Shown: piece by piece, positions 1-5,718 of the stretch
Numbering within the stretch: position 1 is the first letter of the stretch
How the letters are laid out: every line of letters begins with the position of its first letter
From: Coriobacteriia bacterium
GTDB lineage: Bacteria; Actinomycetota; Coriobacteriia; Anaerosomatales; SLCP01
Direction of reading: 5' to 3'
DNA: 8,163 nt
NCBI GenBank assembly: GCA_007125735.1
Contig: SLCP01000003.1
Coordinates: 1-8,163, forward strand
The notes under the pieces: model-generated
What the model was told of the DNA's origin: nothing
What the model saw: the letters and a program-made list of their open reading frames with translations, nothing else
Databases searched by the model: none
Made by a program: the position numbers and the translations under genes

Positions 1-1
1 G

Positions 2-190
2 ATCGAGGCCGCGGCCGCTGCGATCTGTCCCGAGGCGCCGGGCACGCTCGACGTCGCAGCGTGGCTCCTCGGACGCGAGACGTGCAGGCCGAGAGCCCCG
101 CGGTGCGAAGAGTGCCGGCTGGGTGGCGTGTGTCCTCGGCGGGTCTGGATCGGCGTGGAGGGTGTCGGCGCGCGTTCGCGACGTCAGTGA
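2..190 (+). CDS. C-terminal fragment of an endonuclease III-family DNA glycosylase (HhH-GPD, 4Fe-4S)
   Basis: The gene runs in from the left edge; only the last 62 codons and the TGA at 188-190 are present. The fragment contains four cysteines at local residues 28, 35, 38 and 44. This is the exact C-x6-C-x2-C-x5-C spacing of the [4Fe-4S] cluster loop of endonuclease III and MutY glycosylases, in the context GRETC...PRCEEC...VCPR. The preceding stretch (APGTLDVAAWLLGRETC) resembles the last helix before the cluster in Nth proteins. Members of the family excise oxidised or mismatched bases in base excision repair. Only 18 residues follow the last cysteine, so there is no MutY-type NUDIX domain, which favours an Nth-like enzyme. 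The catalytic Lys/Asp and helix-hairpin-helix lie outside the window, so the exact subfamily cannot be set. It converges on the DUF1015 gene with a 46-base gap in which I see no clear terminator. Confidence 0.85.
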   Translation: MEAAAAAICPEAPGTLDVAAWLLGRETCRPRAPRCEECRLGGVCPRRVWIGVEGVGARSRRQ

Positions 191-236
191 CACGCTCGGC
201 CGCTCATCGCGGCACCCCGGTGAAGGCGGGGGCCGA

Positions 237-1535
237 TCAGTCCATCGCCCGCATGACGAGGCCCGAGAGCAACTTTGGATAGAAGTACGTCGACTTCTGC
301 GGCATCATGTCGCCCGCGAGCGCCACGGCGCGCATCTGGTCCATCCGTGTCGCGCGCAGCACGAGGGCGACGTCGTGATCCGAGACGGAGGCGAGCGCCT
401 CGTCGGTGTCCTTGACGAACGAGAGCCGGTCGAGCGTCTCGGGACGGTCGGGATGGATGCCGAGGAGCGGATCGAGTACGAGTTCCTGCACGATCGCGAC
501 GTCGAGCTCCTTCCAAGCGCGCGAGCGCTCGAGCGGGATCGCAGCGTTGACGTTGACGTCGCCGCGCAACGTGGCGAGGAGCGGAGACTCGCTCTCCCGC
601 GTCGCCACGACGAACGCCGGTCGCTCGGCGGCCGCGAGCGCGGCGTGCGCCTCGGTCGCAGAAGTCTCGGTGAGGTCGAAGTGCTCGGCGAGACGGGAAC
701 GGAACTCGGCGGGGTCGAACGAGCCGGCGGCGTCCGCCACTCGGTGGGTGGGCAGCACGACGAGGCCGGGGTCGTCCATGTTGACGAGCGCCATCATGAC
801 GAAGTCGTAGGCGGGGTCGACCGGCGTCACGCCGTTGGCGGCATCGGAAGCGCGGCGCTCGTCGCGGTAGGCGAGCGCGGTCGTGTAGCGGTGGTGGCCG
901 TCGGCGATGAAGACCTGCTTGTGCTCGAGCGTGGCCGCGAGATCCGCGATGGCGTCGGAGTCGGTGACGGCCCACACGTCGCTCACGACGCCGTCAGCGT
1001 CGGTGGCGGTCATGGTGACCGGCCTGCGCATCGCCTCGGCGAAGAAACGGTCGGTCGAGCGCGCCGGGTCGCTGAACAGCCCGAATACCTGGCTGAAGTT
1101 GGCCGCGCATGCTTTGGTGAGGTTGAAGCGGTCGCCGAGTGCCTTGGGAAGCGTGCGCTCGTGAGGCAAGATGACGCCCTCGTCGAAGGCGTGCAGTGCT
1201 ACTTCGCCGATGATCGCGCGCCTACGCACCTCGGCACCGTCCAGTTCGTAGCGCTGCTCGAGCACGTAGAGCGTGGGCTGGCGGTCGCGCACCACGACGC
1301 CGGAGTCGCGCCACTCGCGCCACCTCTTGCGGCCGGTCTCGTACCGGTTGCCGGGTGTCGTGGGGTCGAGCGAGCCCTCGGGCAGTTCGAGCGCTACGAC
1401 GTTCGTAGCACTCTTGGCGAGCAACTTGGCGCGTTCCTTCTCGGCGATCACATCGTAGGGCGGTGCCACGAGCGGTGTGATGTCCGCCGAGGAACGAGCG
1501 TAGGTGTAGGCCTTGAACGGGCGCACGCGTGCCAC
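237..1535 (-). CDS. DUF1015 family protein (COG4198)
   Basis: A 432-residue protein of the DUF1015 family, whose biochemical role is not firmly established. Family hallmarks are visible: an N-terminal VRPFKA followed by APPYDVI (residues 24-30), LPHERT (123-128), ADGHHRYTTAL (211-221) and a C-terminal block from MMPQKSTYFYP (410-420) to LLSGLVM. The invariant His and Arg residues suggest an enzyme, and from memory homologues often neighbour serine-biosynthesis genes, but no such gene is present here. The frame stays open upstream to 1724. I chose the GTG at 1535 because family members begin at the V-R-P-F-K block and because AGAGGA lies 7 bases upstream on the minus strand; the extra 63 codons are low-complexity Ala/Pro/Arg sequence. 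It is separated from azlD by 216 bases, so it probably has its own promoter. It looks full length and soluble, with no signal peptide. Confidence 0.9.
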   Translation of the reverse strand: MARVRPFKAYTYARSSADITPLVAPPYDVIAEKERAKLLAKSATNVVALELPEGSLDPTTPGNRYETGRKRWREWRDSGVVVRDRQPTLYVLEQRYELDGAEVRRRAIIGEVALHAFDEGVILPHERTLPKALGDRFNLTKACAANFSQVFGLFSDPARSTDRFFAEAMRRPVTMTATDADGVVSDVWAVTDSDAIADLAATLEHKQVFIADGHHRYTTALAYRDERRASDAANGVTPVDPAYDFVMMALVNMDDPGLVVLPTHRVADAAGSFDPAEFRSRLAEHFDLTETSATEAHAALAAAERPAFVVATRESESPLLATLRGDVNVNAAIPLERSRAWKELDVAIVQELVLDPLLGIHPDRPETLDRLSFVKDTDEALASVSDHDVALVLRATRMDQMRAVALAGDMMPQKSTYFYPKLLSGLVMRAMD

Positions 1536-1642
1536 GGGGCTGTCCTCTCGTCGAGCGGGCTTGGCGTCGGCTGGAGCGGAGGCGACTGCCGGGGCGTACG
1601 GCCGTATGGCTGCGCCCCGAGGCACCCTGCGCTCGGGCACAC

Positions 1643-1648
1643 AGTCTA
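1643..1648 (-). promoter_or_regulatory. Possible -10 box for the DUF1015 gene
   Basis: On the minus strand TAGACT lies about 108 bases upstream of the GTG start, in the 216-base gap after azlD. It matches the TATAAT consensus at four positions, but I see no good -35 at 16-18 bases. A leader of roughly 100 bases would follow. The same gap holds a perfect palindrome, TACGGCCGTA, but nothing I recognise as a riboswitch. This is a weak call. Confidence 0.2.
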
Positions 1649-1704
1649 GCGGAGCGGCCGCAGGGAGACCAGGCGTGCAGGCCAGCTCGGCGGCGGCCGA
1701 TCCC

Positions 1705-1744
1705 GCACAGGAGTGTGCTGCCACAGAAGCGCGCAGAACGCGCG
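1705..1744 (-). terminator. Weak hairpins just after azlD, possible terminator
   Basis: Reading the minus strand from the azlD stop there are two short stems. The first is GCGCG-TTCTG-CGCGC, within 1729-1744, followed by TTCTGT. The second is GCACA-CTCC-TGTGC, at 1705-1718. Position immediately after the stop fits a transcription end, but the stems are only 5 bp and there is no real U tract. It could equally be chance in GC-rich DNA. Confidence 0.25.
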
Positions 1745-1751
1745 TGCCGGT

Positions 1752-2078
1752 CTACCCTACGAGCGCCCGGAAGGCGACGAAGAAGACCATCCCGGCAAGC
1801 GTGGCGCCGAGGAACGAGCGGGTCTTCGCGTACACGAGAGCGGTGGGCACCGCGGCGAGCACGTAGGGGCTTCGCAGGCTGATCAGGTACTCGCCGCCGG
1901 GCCGCAGCACCTCACCTGCGACGAGCGCTCCCATGACCGCGGCGGGCACGAAGCCGAGCCATCGCATCAGCGGCTCGGGCAACCTCAGGCGCGAGACGAC
2001 CGCGATCGGCGGGAAGCGCACGAGGAAGTTCGCGACAGCCATGAGGCCGATGACGGCCCAGATGTAGCCGGCGCTCAT
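1752..2078 (-). CDS. azlD: AzlD family membrane protein, branched-chain amino acid export subunit
   Basis: A 108-residue, very hydrophobic protein with about four membrane segments (roughly residues 5-22, 41-57, 70-85 and 88-105) and the short polar turn LRLPEPLMRWLGFVPAAVMGAL characteristic of AzlD. It is normal in length for the family. AzlD is the small partner of AzlC; in Bacillus subtilis the pair gives resistance to 4-azaleucine by exporting branched-chain amino acids, and the related YgaZH system of Escherichia coli exports valine. Its ATG overlaps the azlC stop codon in an ATGA arrangement, so the two are very probably translationally coupled and made in matched amounts. No separate promoter is needed. 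Assignment rests on hydrophobic pattern, length and the azlC neighbour. Confidence 0.9.
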   Translation of the reverse strand: MSAGYIWAVIGLMAVANFLVRFPPIAVVSRLRLPEPLMRWLGFVPAAVMGALVAGEVLRPGGEYLISLRSPYVLAAVPTALVYAKTRSFLGATLAGMVFFVAFRALVG

Positions 2079-2803
2079 CGGAACGCCACCGCCCCTACGG
2101 TCGCCGCACCCATCGACGCGATCACGATGATCCAGCTTGCCGGAACGACGATGCCAAGGGGCGCAAGCGCAGGAAGACCGATGGCGAGCGCGGCGGCGAG
2201 CGCGGCGACCGCCACGTGCCGGCGGTCCTCGGCCAGCGCGATGAGGAGCGCGATGAACATGGCGGGCATCGCGAAGTCCACGCCCCAGCGTGCGGGATCG
2301 CCGATCCATGCGGCGGCAAGCGCGCCGACGGCGGTGCCGGAGACCCAGCCGCTCCAGGCGACCGCGCCCACGCCCGCCATCGAGGCCCCGGTCGACAACC
2401 CTTGCCGCCGGTCATTCACGTTCACCGCGAAGGTCTCGTCGGTCAACGTGAAGGCGAGAAGCGCCTGGCGGGGGAGGGACATCCCTGCGAGGTAGGGGGA
2501 GAGCGTGGCGCCGAAGAGCACGTAGCGCAGGTTGACCACGGTGGTCGCCGTGACCACGGCGAGGACTTCGGCACCGGACTTCATCAGGTTGAGCGCGATG
2601 AACTGGCCTGCGCCGGCAAGCGCGGTCGCCGAGCAGATCACCGCTTGGGTCGCCGTGAAGCCGATGGTCGTCGCGAGCACGCCGAACGCCATTCCCACCG
2701 GGACGTACCCGAGGAATATCGGCGTACCCAGACGGATGCCGCGCACGAACCGCGCGGTGCGGGCAGGGGTGTCCGGCGTTTGTGTCGGCGTAGTCGGGGT
2801 CAC
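2075..2803 (-). CDS. azlC: AzlC family branched-chain amino acid exporter, large subunit
   Basis: A 242-residue inner-membrane protein with the AzlC signature: RLGTPIFLGYVPVGMAFGVLA (about 24-44), the AGAGQF motif (63-68), NLRYVLFG (91-98) and TDETFA (121-126), followed by several Ala/Gly-rich membrane helices. Together with AzlD it would export branched-chain or similar amino acids out of the cytoplasm; the substrate cannot be read from sequence. The TGA overlaps the azlD ATG by 4 bases. I keep the GTG at 2803, although the first ~19 residues are Thr/Pro-rich and unlike most homologues, which start near the FVRGIR segment. In favour of 2803 is a TGCTACCAT extended -10 ending 7 bases upstream, implying an almost leaderless message; no Shine-Dalgarno sits at a normal distance. 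A GTG at codon 20 is the main alternative. No Lrp/AsnC-type regulator gene is adjacent in this window. Confidence 0.92.
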   Translation of the reverse strand: MTPTTPTQTPDTPARTARFVRGIRLGTPIFLGYVPVGMAFGVLATTIGFTATQAVICSATALAGAGQFIALNLMKSGAEVLAVVTATTVVNLRYVLFGATLSPYLAGMSLPRQALLAFTLTDETFAVNVNDRRQGLSTGASMAGVGAVAWSGWVSGTAVGALAAAWIGDPARWGVDFAMPAMFIALLIALAEDRRHVAVAALAAALAIGLPALAPLGIVVPASWIIVIASMGAATVGAVAFR

Positions 2804-2810
2804 GGCCGAG

Positions 2811-2819
2811 ATGGTAGCA
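2811..2819 (-). promoter_or_regulatory. Extended -10 promoter for azlCD
   Basis: On the minus strand this reads TGCTACCAT, a TGn-extended -10. A 7-base gap separates it from the azlC GTG, so transcription would begin at or one base before the start codon. No convincing -35 is seen 17 bases upstream, as expected of extended -10 promoters. The same TGCTACCATC ten-mer precedes lemA. Confidence 0.5.
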
Positions 2820-2932
2820 CCTCGGGCCCGACAGGTGGCAGGGTTCTTGCGGCACGGGTCAGTGTACGAGCGTCTCCACCGGGTTTCCGAGTGAGGCCGG
2901 CACGCCTGCGTGCTGCAGCGTGCGAGACGCGG

Positions 2933-2938
2933 TACAAT
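2933..2938 (+). promoter_or_regulatory. -10 box for the 126-residue CPTCG protein gene
   Basis: TACAAT, preceded by CGG, stands out from very GC-rich surroundings and would give a leader of about 33 bases ending in a strong ribosome site. The -35 region (about 2910-2915) is poor. The pdxS promoter has the same GGTACAAT octamer. Confidence 0.5.
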
Positions 2939-2977
2939 GTACGTCCAGGGCGCGCGCGTCTCGAGGAGGCGAGAGCA

Positions 2978-3358
2978 GTGGAGTTCGTCATCGAGTGCCC
3001 CATCGACGGACCGGTCGAGGTCTCGCTCGAGGACATCGACAGTGTCGTGGTTCGCGAGCCCGAGCAGGCGGACATCGTCTTCACGTGCCCCACGTGCGGC
3101 AGCGAGGTCGAGGTCACCATCCGCGTTCCCTCCTTCCTTCTCGCAGCGATCGAGTCACTCGCCGAGGAGACCGGTGGGCAGGCCTTCCCGCTTGCGGGCA
3201 TGGTTGCCCTCAGCATCGAGGTGGAGGGCGCAGTCCACGAGGAGACGGCGGCCCACGATGCCGAGGTCGCCGATGCGTACTGCGAGTACTTCCGCCGTCA
3301 GCTCGATTCGATCTCGTGCGTGGACGACGTGCTCGCACAGATCGACAGCGCGGAGTAG
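2978..3358 (+). CDS. Uncharacterised 126-residue acidic protein with CPTCG motif
   Basis: I do not recognise the family. The GTG at 2978 follows AGGAGG (2964-2969) with 8 bases of spacing, the best ribosome site in the window, so the start is secure. The protein is strongly acidic and soluble. It begins MEFVIECPIDGPVEV and carries cysteines at 7, 37, 40, 102 and 114. IECP and FTCPTCGSEVEV look like the two halves of a small zinc-ribbon-like beta domain, with Cys7 plus Cys37-x2-Cys40, though a fourth ligand is not obvious. Residues 50-85 contain a hydrophobic stretch (FLLAAIESLAEETG...FPLAGMVALSI) and the C-terminal 40 residues look helical (ADAYCEYFRRQLDSI). It is transcribed alone, divergent from azlC and convergent with the rhomboid gene 40 bases away. 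Codon use matches its neighbours, so it looks native. A metal-binding or protein-interaction role is speculation. Confidence 0.85.
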   Translation: MEFVIECPIDGPVEVSLEDIDSVVVREPEQADIVFTCPTCGSEVEVTIRVPSFLLAAIESLAEETGGQAFPLAGMVALSIEVEGAVHEETAAHDAEVADAYCEYFRRQLDSISCVDDVLAQIDSAE

Positions 3359-3398
3359 CGCTCACCCGGCACGGAACGCTCGGCCGGACCACATCACC

Positions 3399-4106
3399 CT
3401 ACCGGTACGTCGTGAACTGCTGCTTCCGTTTCTTGCGCCGGCGCCGCTGCGCCGCGATCCAGACCGGAGCCGTGATCCCCGCTCCTGCGACGAAGCCGCC
3501 GATGTGCGCCCACCAGGCGACGCCGCCTGCGGTGGCCTCCGGCGAGATCGAGCCGACACCCTGGACGACCTGCATCAGAAACCAGAATCCGATGACGAAC
3601 GCAGCGGGCACCTTGGCGAGCTCGATGATGAAGAAGATGGGGATCGCCACGACGACCTTGGTCTTAGGGAATAGCAGCAGGTAGGCGCCGAGCACGCCTG
3701 CGATCGCTCCGCTCGCTCCGAGGAGCGGGACATCAGCTGCCCCCTCGATCGCTACGTGCGCGAGTGTGGCCGCGATCCCGGTGCCCAGGTAGAACGCGAC
3801 GAAGCGCAGCGGCCCGTACCGGTCTTCGATGTTGTTCCCGAAGATCCACAGGTAGAGCATGTTGCCGCCGAGGTGCAGCCATCCGGCATGCAGGAACATC
3901 GCCGTCACGAACGTGACCAGGACCGCTGGTGAGGTGGGGTCGGCGACGAAACGAGCCGGATTGAACGCCCATGTGTCGATGAGCTCGAACAGCGCTTGGT
4001 CGGCAAGCGAGAGTTCGTAGAAGAACGCCAGCACGTTCGCCGCGATCAGGGACACGGTGACGAACGGGAAGCGCTTCGTCGGGTTCTCGTCGCGAAGAGG
4101 AATCAT
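3399..4106 (-). CDS. Rhomboid family intramembrane serine protease
   Basis: A 235-residue polytopic membrane protein with complete rhomboid catalytic features: WLHLGGNMLYLWIFGNNIED (His78 and Asn82 of the HxxxN motif, GlpG H150/N154 equivalents), GASGAIAG with the nucleophile Ser132, and AWWAHIGGF with the catalytic His201 in the last core helix. Rhomboids cut substrate transmembrane helices within the membrane. The N-terminus MIPLRDENPTKRFPFVT is typical of the actinobacterial and cyanobacterial-type branch, with no extra domain. The C-terminus ends in a polybasic tail (RRRRKKRK, 221-228), expected to be cytoplasmic. The ATG at 4106 lacks a clear Shine-Dalgarno; CAGAAT 11-16 bases upstream could be a -10 giving a very short leader. 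It is divergent from lemA-htpX-lgt with 93 bases between the starts. Substrates cannot be inferred. Confidence 0.95.
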   Translation of the reverse strand: MIPLRDENPTKRFPFVTVSLIAANVLAFFYELSLADQALFELIDTWAFNPARFVADPTSPAVLVTFVTAMFLHAGWLHLGGNMLYLWIFGNNIEDRYGPLRFVAFYLGTGIAATLAHVAIEGAADVPLLGASGAIAGVLGAYLLLFPKTKVVVAIPIFFIIELAKVPAAFVIGFWFLMQVVQGVGSISPEATAGGVAWWAHIGGFVAGAGITAPVWIAAQRRRRKKRKQQFTTYR

Positions 4107-4120
4107 CGGCGTGTGGATTC

Positions 4121-4129
4121 TGCTACCAT
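4121..4129 (+). promoter_or_regulatory. Extended -10 promoter for lemA-htpX-lgt
   Basis: TGCTACCAT is identical to the azlC extended -10 and would give a leader of about 64 bases. A good -35 is absent. The predicted leader contains both perfect palindromes described below. Confidence 0.4.
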
Positions 4130-4149
4130 CGTGAGCGCGAGTGTAGCGT

Positions 4150-4184
4150 ACCCGCGGGTCACATCTCCATGGGTGACACGTGTC
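4150..4184 (+). promoter_or_regulatory. Paired palindromes in the lemA leader, candidate operator
   Basis: Two perfect 10-base palindromes, ACCCGCGGGT (4150-4159) and GACACGTGTC (4175-4184), have centres 25 bases apart. Between and overlapping them is GTCAC-N10-GTGAC (4158-4177). They lie between the rhomboid start and the lemA ribosome site, so a protein bound here could affect either gene. The second palindrome overlaps GGTGACACGTGT, which recurs upstream of htpX. Function is inferred from symmetry and position only. Confidence 0.35.
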
Positions 4185-4199
4185 GACCGAGGAGGGTCA

Positions 4200-4769
4200 A
4201 TGGAATTCGGCTTGTTGCTCATGTGCTGCGGTGGCGGCGGGATCCTCGTGCTCCTGCTCGTCGCAGCACTGATAGTCCTGTACAACCGGCTCATCGTGCT
4301 GCGCAACCGTGTCGACAACGCTTGGTCGCAGATCGACGTGCAGCTCAAGCGCCGCTACGACCTGATTCCCAATCTGGTCGAGACGGTCAAGGGCTACATG
4401 ACGCATGAGGCCGAGACACTCGAGAAGGTCACGCAAGCGCGCAACATGGCGATCAACGCGGGCACGGTCAAGGAGCAGGGCGCCGCGGAGAACATGCTGA
4501 CGTCTACGCTCAAGAGCCTCTTTGCGGTGGCCGAGGCGTACCCGGATCTCAAGGCGAACCAGAACTTCATGATGTTGCAAGAAGAGCTGTCAGGCACCGA
4601 GGGCAAGATCGCCTACGCGCGCCAGTTCTACAACGATTCGGTGATGAGCTTCAACACGGCTATACAGAAGTTCCCAGCCAACATCATCGCCGGGATACTC
4701 GGGTTCTCGCAGCGTGACTACTTCGAGATCGAGGTGGAAGCCCGCGAGGCCGTCCAGGTGCAGTTCTAG
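4200..4769 (+). CDS. lemA: LemA family membrane protein
   Basis: A 189-residue protein, the usual LemA length. It has one N-terminal membrane helix (about residues 13-29) followed by a long helical domain with the family blocks YNRLIVLRNRVDNAWSQIDVQLKRRYDLIPNLVETVKGY (28-66) and EGKIAYARQFYNDSVMSFNTAIQKFP (134-159), ending in a conserved FxxR-like region (GFSQRDYFE). LemA proteins are membrane-anchored helical bundles of unclear function, often encoded beside HtpX or TPM-domain proteins. Two adjacent cysteines (9-10) and four glycines precede the helix; they do not form a proper lipobox. The ATG at 4200 follows GAGGAGGG (4189-4196) with 3-4 bases of spacing. It is first in a likely operon with htpX (57-base gap) and lgt. 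Confidence 0.95.
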   Translation: MEFGLLLMCCGGGGILVLLLVAALIVLYNRLIVLRNRVDNAWSQIDVQLKRRYDLIPNLVETVKGYMTHEAETLEKVTQARNMAINAGTVKEQGAAENMLTSTLKSLFAVAEAYPDLKANQNFMMLQEELSGTEGKIAYARQFYNDSVMSFNTAIQKFPANIIAGILGFSQRDYFEIEVEAREAVQVQF

Positions 4770-4791
4770 GCGCCGAGGACCGGTCTGATGA

Positions 4792-4809
4792 GGTGACGCG
4801 TGTGTCACC
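4792..4809 (+). promoter_or_regulatory. Inverted repeat in the lemA-htpX gap
   Basis: GGTGAC-GCGTGT-GTCACC is a perfect 6-bp inverted repeat with a 6-base loop, 18 bases before the htpX ATG. There is no U tract, so it is not an intrinsic terminator. As RNA it could be a small hairpin just ahead of the htpX ribosome site (GGTGAT, 4815-4820); as DNA it could be an operator. Its left 12 bases repeat the lemA upstream motif with one difference. Confidence 0.35.
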
Positions 4810-4826
4810 GGTCGGGTGATGTCTCG

Positions 4827-5717
4827 ATGTACGATCAGATAACAGCGAACAAGTTCAAGAGCGCCGCGCTCGTCGTCTTCTTCATGCTGCTCGTGTTGGC
4901 GGTGGGGTGGGCGTTCGCCTTCTACACCGATTCGGGTGCGTTCGGCCTCGTGCTCGCTCTTATCGTCGTGTTCGTGGTGACGTGGGGCTCGTACTGGTAC
5001 TCAGACCGCATCGTGCTATCGATGAGCCGGGCGCGTCCGGTCGATCGGGACATCGAGCCGTACCTCGTCAACGTGGTAGAGGGCCTCTCGATCGCTGCCG
5101 GGCTTCCGGTGCCCCGTGCCTACGTCATCGAGGATCCGGCGCCGAATGCGTTCGCGACAGGACGCAATCCCCGAAACGCCGCGATCGCCGTGACCACCGG
5201 TCTGATGGAGAAGCTCGACCGGCTCGAACTCGAGGGAGTCGTGGCGCACGAGCTCGCACACATCAAGAACTACGACACGCTCGTGCAGACGCTTGCCGCG
5301 GTCATGGCGGGCACGATCGTTCTTCTTTCGGACTGGATGATGCGGACCATGTGGTTCGGCGGAGGGCGCAGGCGCGGCGGAGGGCGCGATGGGGGAGGCA
5401 ACGCGATACTTATGATCATCGCGCTCACCCTCATGATTCTCGCGCCGATCTTCGCGGCGATCATCCAGATGGCCATCTCGCGCAAGCGGGAGTACCTCGC
5501 GGACGCCAACGGAGCGCTTCTGACTCGCTACCCTCCCGGACTTGCGAGTGCGCTGCGTAAGATCTCCTCGGACCACAACCGGCTTGCAGTGGCGAACAAG
5601 GCGACGGAGGCCCTCTACATCTACAACCCGTTGAGCGACTACGGTGGCCGCATGAACAACCTGTTCAACACGCACCCGCCTATCGAGGACCGCATCGCCC
5701 GTCTCGAGGCGATGTGA
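4827..5717 (+). CDS. htpX: HtpX-type membrane-bound M48 zinc metalloprotease
   Basis: A 296-residue membrane protease of family M48B. The zinc site is complete: HELAH (141-145) supplies two histidines and the catalytic Glu142, and SRKREYLAD (218-226) supplies the third ligand, Glu222. Membrane segments are near 12-33 and 37-56 at the N-terminus and 151-170 and 193-216 around a glycine/arginine-rich cytosolic linker (177-192), which is common in this family. HtpX degrades damaged or misassembled membrane proteins, overlapping with FtsH in Escherichia coli, and is often stress induced. I chose the ATG at 4827 because homologues begin MYDQI/MYEQI and the 3'-type ribosome site GGTGAT lies 6 bases upstream; the frame is open to a GTG at 4800 with no homologous extension. 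It follows lemA and is separated from lgt by one base, implying translational coupling. Confidence 0.96.
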   Translation: MYDQITANKFKSAALVVFFMLLVLAVGWAFAFYTDSGAFGLVLALIVVFVVTWGSYWYSDRIVLSMSRARPVDRDIEPYLVNVVEGLSIAAGLPVPRAYVIEDPAPNAFATGRNPRNAAIAVTTGLMEKLDRLELEGVVAHELAHIKNYDTLVQTLAAVMAGTIVLLSDWMMRTMWFGGGRRRGGGRDGGGNAILMIIALTLMILAPIFAAIIQMAISRKREYLADANGALLTRYPPGLASALRKISSDHNRLAVANKATEALYIYNPLSDYGGRMNNLFNTHPPIEDRIARLEAM

Positions 5718-5718
5718 C

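Noticed and set aside
191..236. Terminator between the glycosylase fragment and the DUF1015 gene
   Set aside because: No stem followed by a T-rich run is visible in the 46-base gap.
123..1649. Long 508-codon plus-strand open frame antisense to the DUF1015 gene
   Set aside because: Its translation is Arg/Gly/Val/His-rich with no recognisable domain, and the minus strand encodes a full DUF1015 protein. Long antisense frames are expected where third positions are G/C.
2216..2977. Plus-strand open frame running into the CPTCG gene, implying a larger 380-residue protein
   Set aside because: The upstream part is antisense to azlC and low complexity. The strong ribosome site at 2964-2969 and the -10 at 2933-2938 set the start at 2978.
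3366..3387. CCGGC-N12-GCCGG stem between the convergent CPTCG and rhomboid genes as a bidirectional terminator
   Set aside because: The stem is only 5 bp with a long loop and no T tract on either side; this is common by chance at this GC content.
4225..4231. Cys-Cys at LemA residues 9-10 as a lipobox making LemA a lipoprotein
   Set aside because: The preceding residues LLM do not fit the [LVI][ASTVI][GAS]C pattern, and the hydrophobic segment lies after, not before, the cysteines.
5355..5402. Gly/Arg-rich HtpX segment (residues 177-192) as a foreign insertion
   Set aside because: Glycine-rich linkers between the third and fourth membrane helices are common in HtpX proteins, and the flanking sequence is continuous.
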